A stretch of 64,000 bases of DNA from Glandiceps talaboti (Eukaryota > Hemichordata > Enteropneusta > Spengelidae): the NCBI RefSeq assembly GCF_964340395.1, contig NC_135550.1, forward strand, positions 4,773,101 to 4,837,100. Reading direction: 5' to 3'. Made by a program: the position numbers and the translations under genes. Numbering within the stretch: the stretch's first letter is position 1; each line of letters opens with the position of its first letter. Below are positions 62,150 through 64,000 of this stretch, in pieces. Under the pieces are notes generated by a model. That model was not told the origin of the DNA. It did no database searches and saw only the letters and a list, made by a program, of their open reading frames with translations.

Positions 62150-64000
62150 TTTATTTCAAAATGTTTTCTTGGTATACAACATTTTATTATTACATTGTTG
62201 TTGGAAAATATTGGTCACAATAATTTCTAACGCTCTATACATAAAGTAAGCTAGCATCTCATTTTCTGAACTGCACAATATTAAGTCCTAAAGAAATTAG
62301 GGTTAGGAAAATGGTCATGGCTTTGCACTGTCCTGCAAATTTGCTGACACTTTTCATAGTGAAACAGCTTATTATGAGTTGACAAGAAAAATGGTTCAAG
62401 GTCTCTGTTTACCATGCAAGCAATGTGATGACAGTTCATTACTATCCAATACATGTATGACCAGTCAGTCTGGCAGATGGGTATCAGAGAAGTTTGTAGT
62501 GATATTATATTGCAATATGTCAAGTACAGATTGGTAGTGATGTCCATTTTGATGAATTCTAATCATTCTTTATATTATTATTAACACACAAAAGATAAAA
62601 TAGTATTACATAATGTACCAGAGATTACTTGTAAGGATGTACATGCATACAAGTGGTATTTGCACTGTAGTGCAGTACTGAAATCATATACAAAATGAGG
62701 ATGCAATCATTCACTGTACATGAAATGTTTAATCTCATAGCATCGTTTTTACTGAAACTTGCTATTTTCAATAAACATATGTAATACCGTAACAGAACCC
62801 CATGCCATCATGTGAGTTCCAGTGTGAGTACTCAGGGGTATTTGCACTCATGCTTGCAGTGTTTTCTGTGGCATTTTTACTCAATATGCGATATGCTAAT
62901 GAAAGTATGGCTGCAGAGAACACTGCATGTAGTCATGCAAATGCCACAAGTACACCACACTTGCACTTGTGCATCACTAGGTTCTGTCATAATACCACAG
63001 CTTTAAGATACTAAAAGATTGCCGTATAAATAGGGTTCCATATACTACAAAACACTTTAAGATGAGTATATATGTGTACCAGCTATATGATTCAATCATT
63101 GACCACATATACTGTAGATGTATTTATACATGCAGGAAAACTTTTAGCCATCAGAAGTCATCAAATATATATATTAAAATTTTGAATTTAACTAATATAA
63201 AATTATTTGAGCCAGTTTTTAAAATTACTTTGTGTAACTTTGTCAGTTTTTCTTTCAAATTATTTTTTTTTTCCTTTCCTCTAATACTTTCACAAGGAAA
63301 GTTTTGAAGGTTCATTGTTTTTCTATATTTTGTTTTCATTTGTCAGAAAGCTGATTTCTAGCAGCTTTACTTTCATCCCTGTTTGTCTTCTTTGTTGATA
63401 TGCATTGTTTGTCCTTTGTTCTCACATGATAACTTAAAATAAAGCAGAATATTTACGTCAGAGTATTGGTCGTCCTCCATCTGTTTAAAACATCAGTCAT
63501 GATATGAAATACATGATTACAAAAGTTAAAAATGTCAAAAGTTAAAATTTTAGACTTACGTGGTGGCAAATCCATTTCAACTTGTCATATTATCTTTGAA
63601 ATTTCAACCCCCAATTCATAAACATTAATTTGTATTTCTGGTGAATTTTCACAATATGCAGCACATTATGAAAATAATAGATACTAAAACCTGCAGGTCA
63701 GCTGCTGATATCTGCACACTACAGGCAAATTAAAACCTGCAGGTCAGCTGCCGGTGTCTGCACATTACAGGCTAATTATTACCTGGTTGAAAGAGTTTTC
63801 AGAAAGCTGTAATGATTATAGGAAGGTGTCTGACAAATTGAAATAGAGTTGCCCCAAGCCCCCCCCCCCCCCATTCCTAGAGAATGCAAGAACACAATAT
63901 AGATATACATACATGTAATTCTCTGTATATCATACTCAACTATAAAAGAACCCTTGACCTTGCCCATACAAAAAAGTGACAATTCAAATCAAAGCAGAAG
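62150..64000. other. SYVN1 3' flank
   Basis: No convincing gene. Two 45-bp direct copies of AAACCTGCAGGTCAGCTGC... lie at about 63,688-63,775, and a C-run lies near 63,860. Confidence 0.45.

Overview
This is AT-rich, intron-rich animal nuclear DNA. It has GT-AG introns, dispersed SINE/LINE/LTR/MITE copies, long microsatellites and minisatellites, and vertebrate-like orthologues. A marine invertebrate (hemichordate, cephalochordate or lophotrochozoan grade) fits best; the sequence alone does not name the species. I rebuilt five spliced genes by hand, and exon phases agree at every junction.

Layout. (1) 2,024-16,533 (+): a five-exon gene for a 441-aa protein I do not recognise. A hairpin MITE ends 23 bp before its ATG. 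Its 9.6-kb first intron holds a nested inverted-repeat/LINE composite (2.81-5.05 kb) and a complete but gutted LTR retrotransposon (5.43-10.92 kb, 701/702-bp near-identical LTRs). (2) 16.7-21.2 kb: intergenic, with a 35-bp minisatellite and several hairpin MITEs. (3) 34,785-21,273 (-): a six-exon, membrane-anchored M14 zinc carboxypeptidase. Its introns carry a 3.4-kb 52-bp satellite (28.2-31.6 kb) and a 987-bp transposon whose ends are tandem repeats and whose interior holds a coding-like fragment. (4) 35,670-42,270 (+): seven-exon TRMT61B, a mitochondrial m1A RNA methyltransferase. (5) 49,448-42,942 (-): Speedy/RINGO A, a CDK activator, with a candidate 9-nt microexon. (6) 49,676-61,943 (+): fourteen-exon SYVN1/HRD1, the ER-associated-degradation ubiquitin ligase.

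The genes alternate between head-to-head and tail-to-tail pairs. The carboxypeptidase and TRMT61B diverge across 884 bp, TRMT61B and SPDYA converge across 0.67 kb, and SPDYA and SYVN1 diverge across only 227 bp. That last gap holds a perfect CArG box, an ETS site and a YY1 site. The genes are functionally unrelated; shared promoters are the only linkage seen.

The most unusual items are the transposon with tandem-repeat ends and a captured ORF (23,827-24,813), the LTR element with near-identical LTRs but no reverse transcriptase, the MITE at the transcription start of the unknown gene, the multi-palindrome intronic satellite with its own 9-bp-TSD MITE, and the 9-nt SPDYA microexon.
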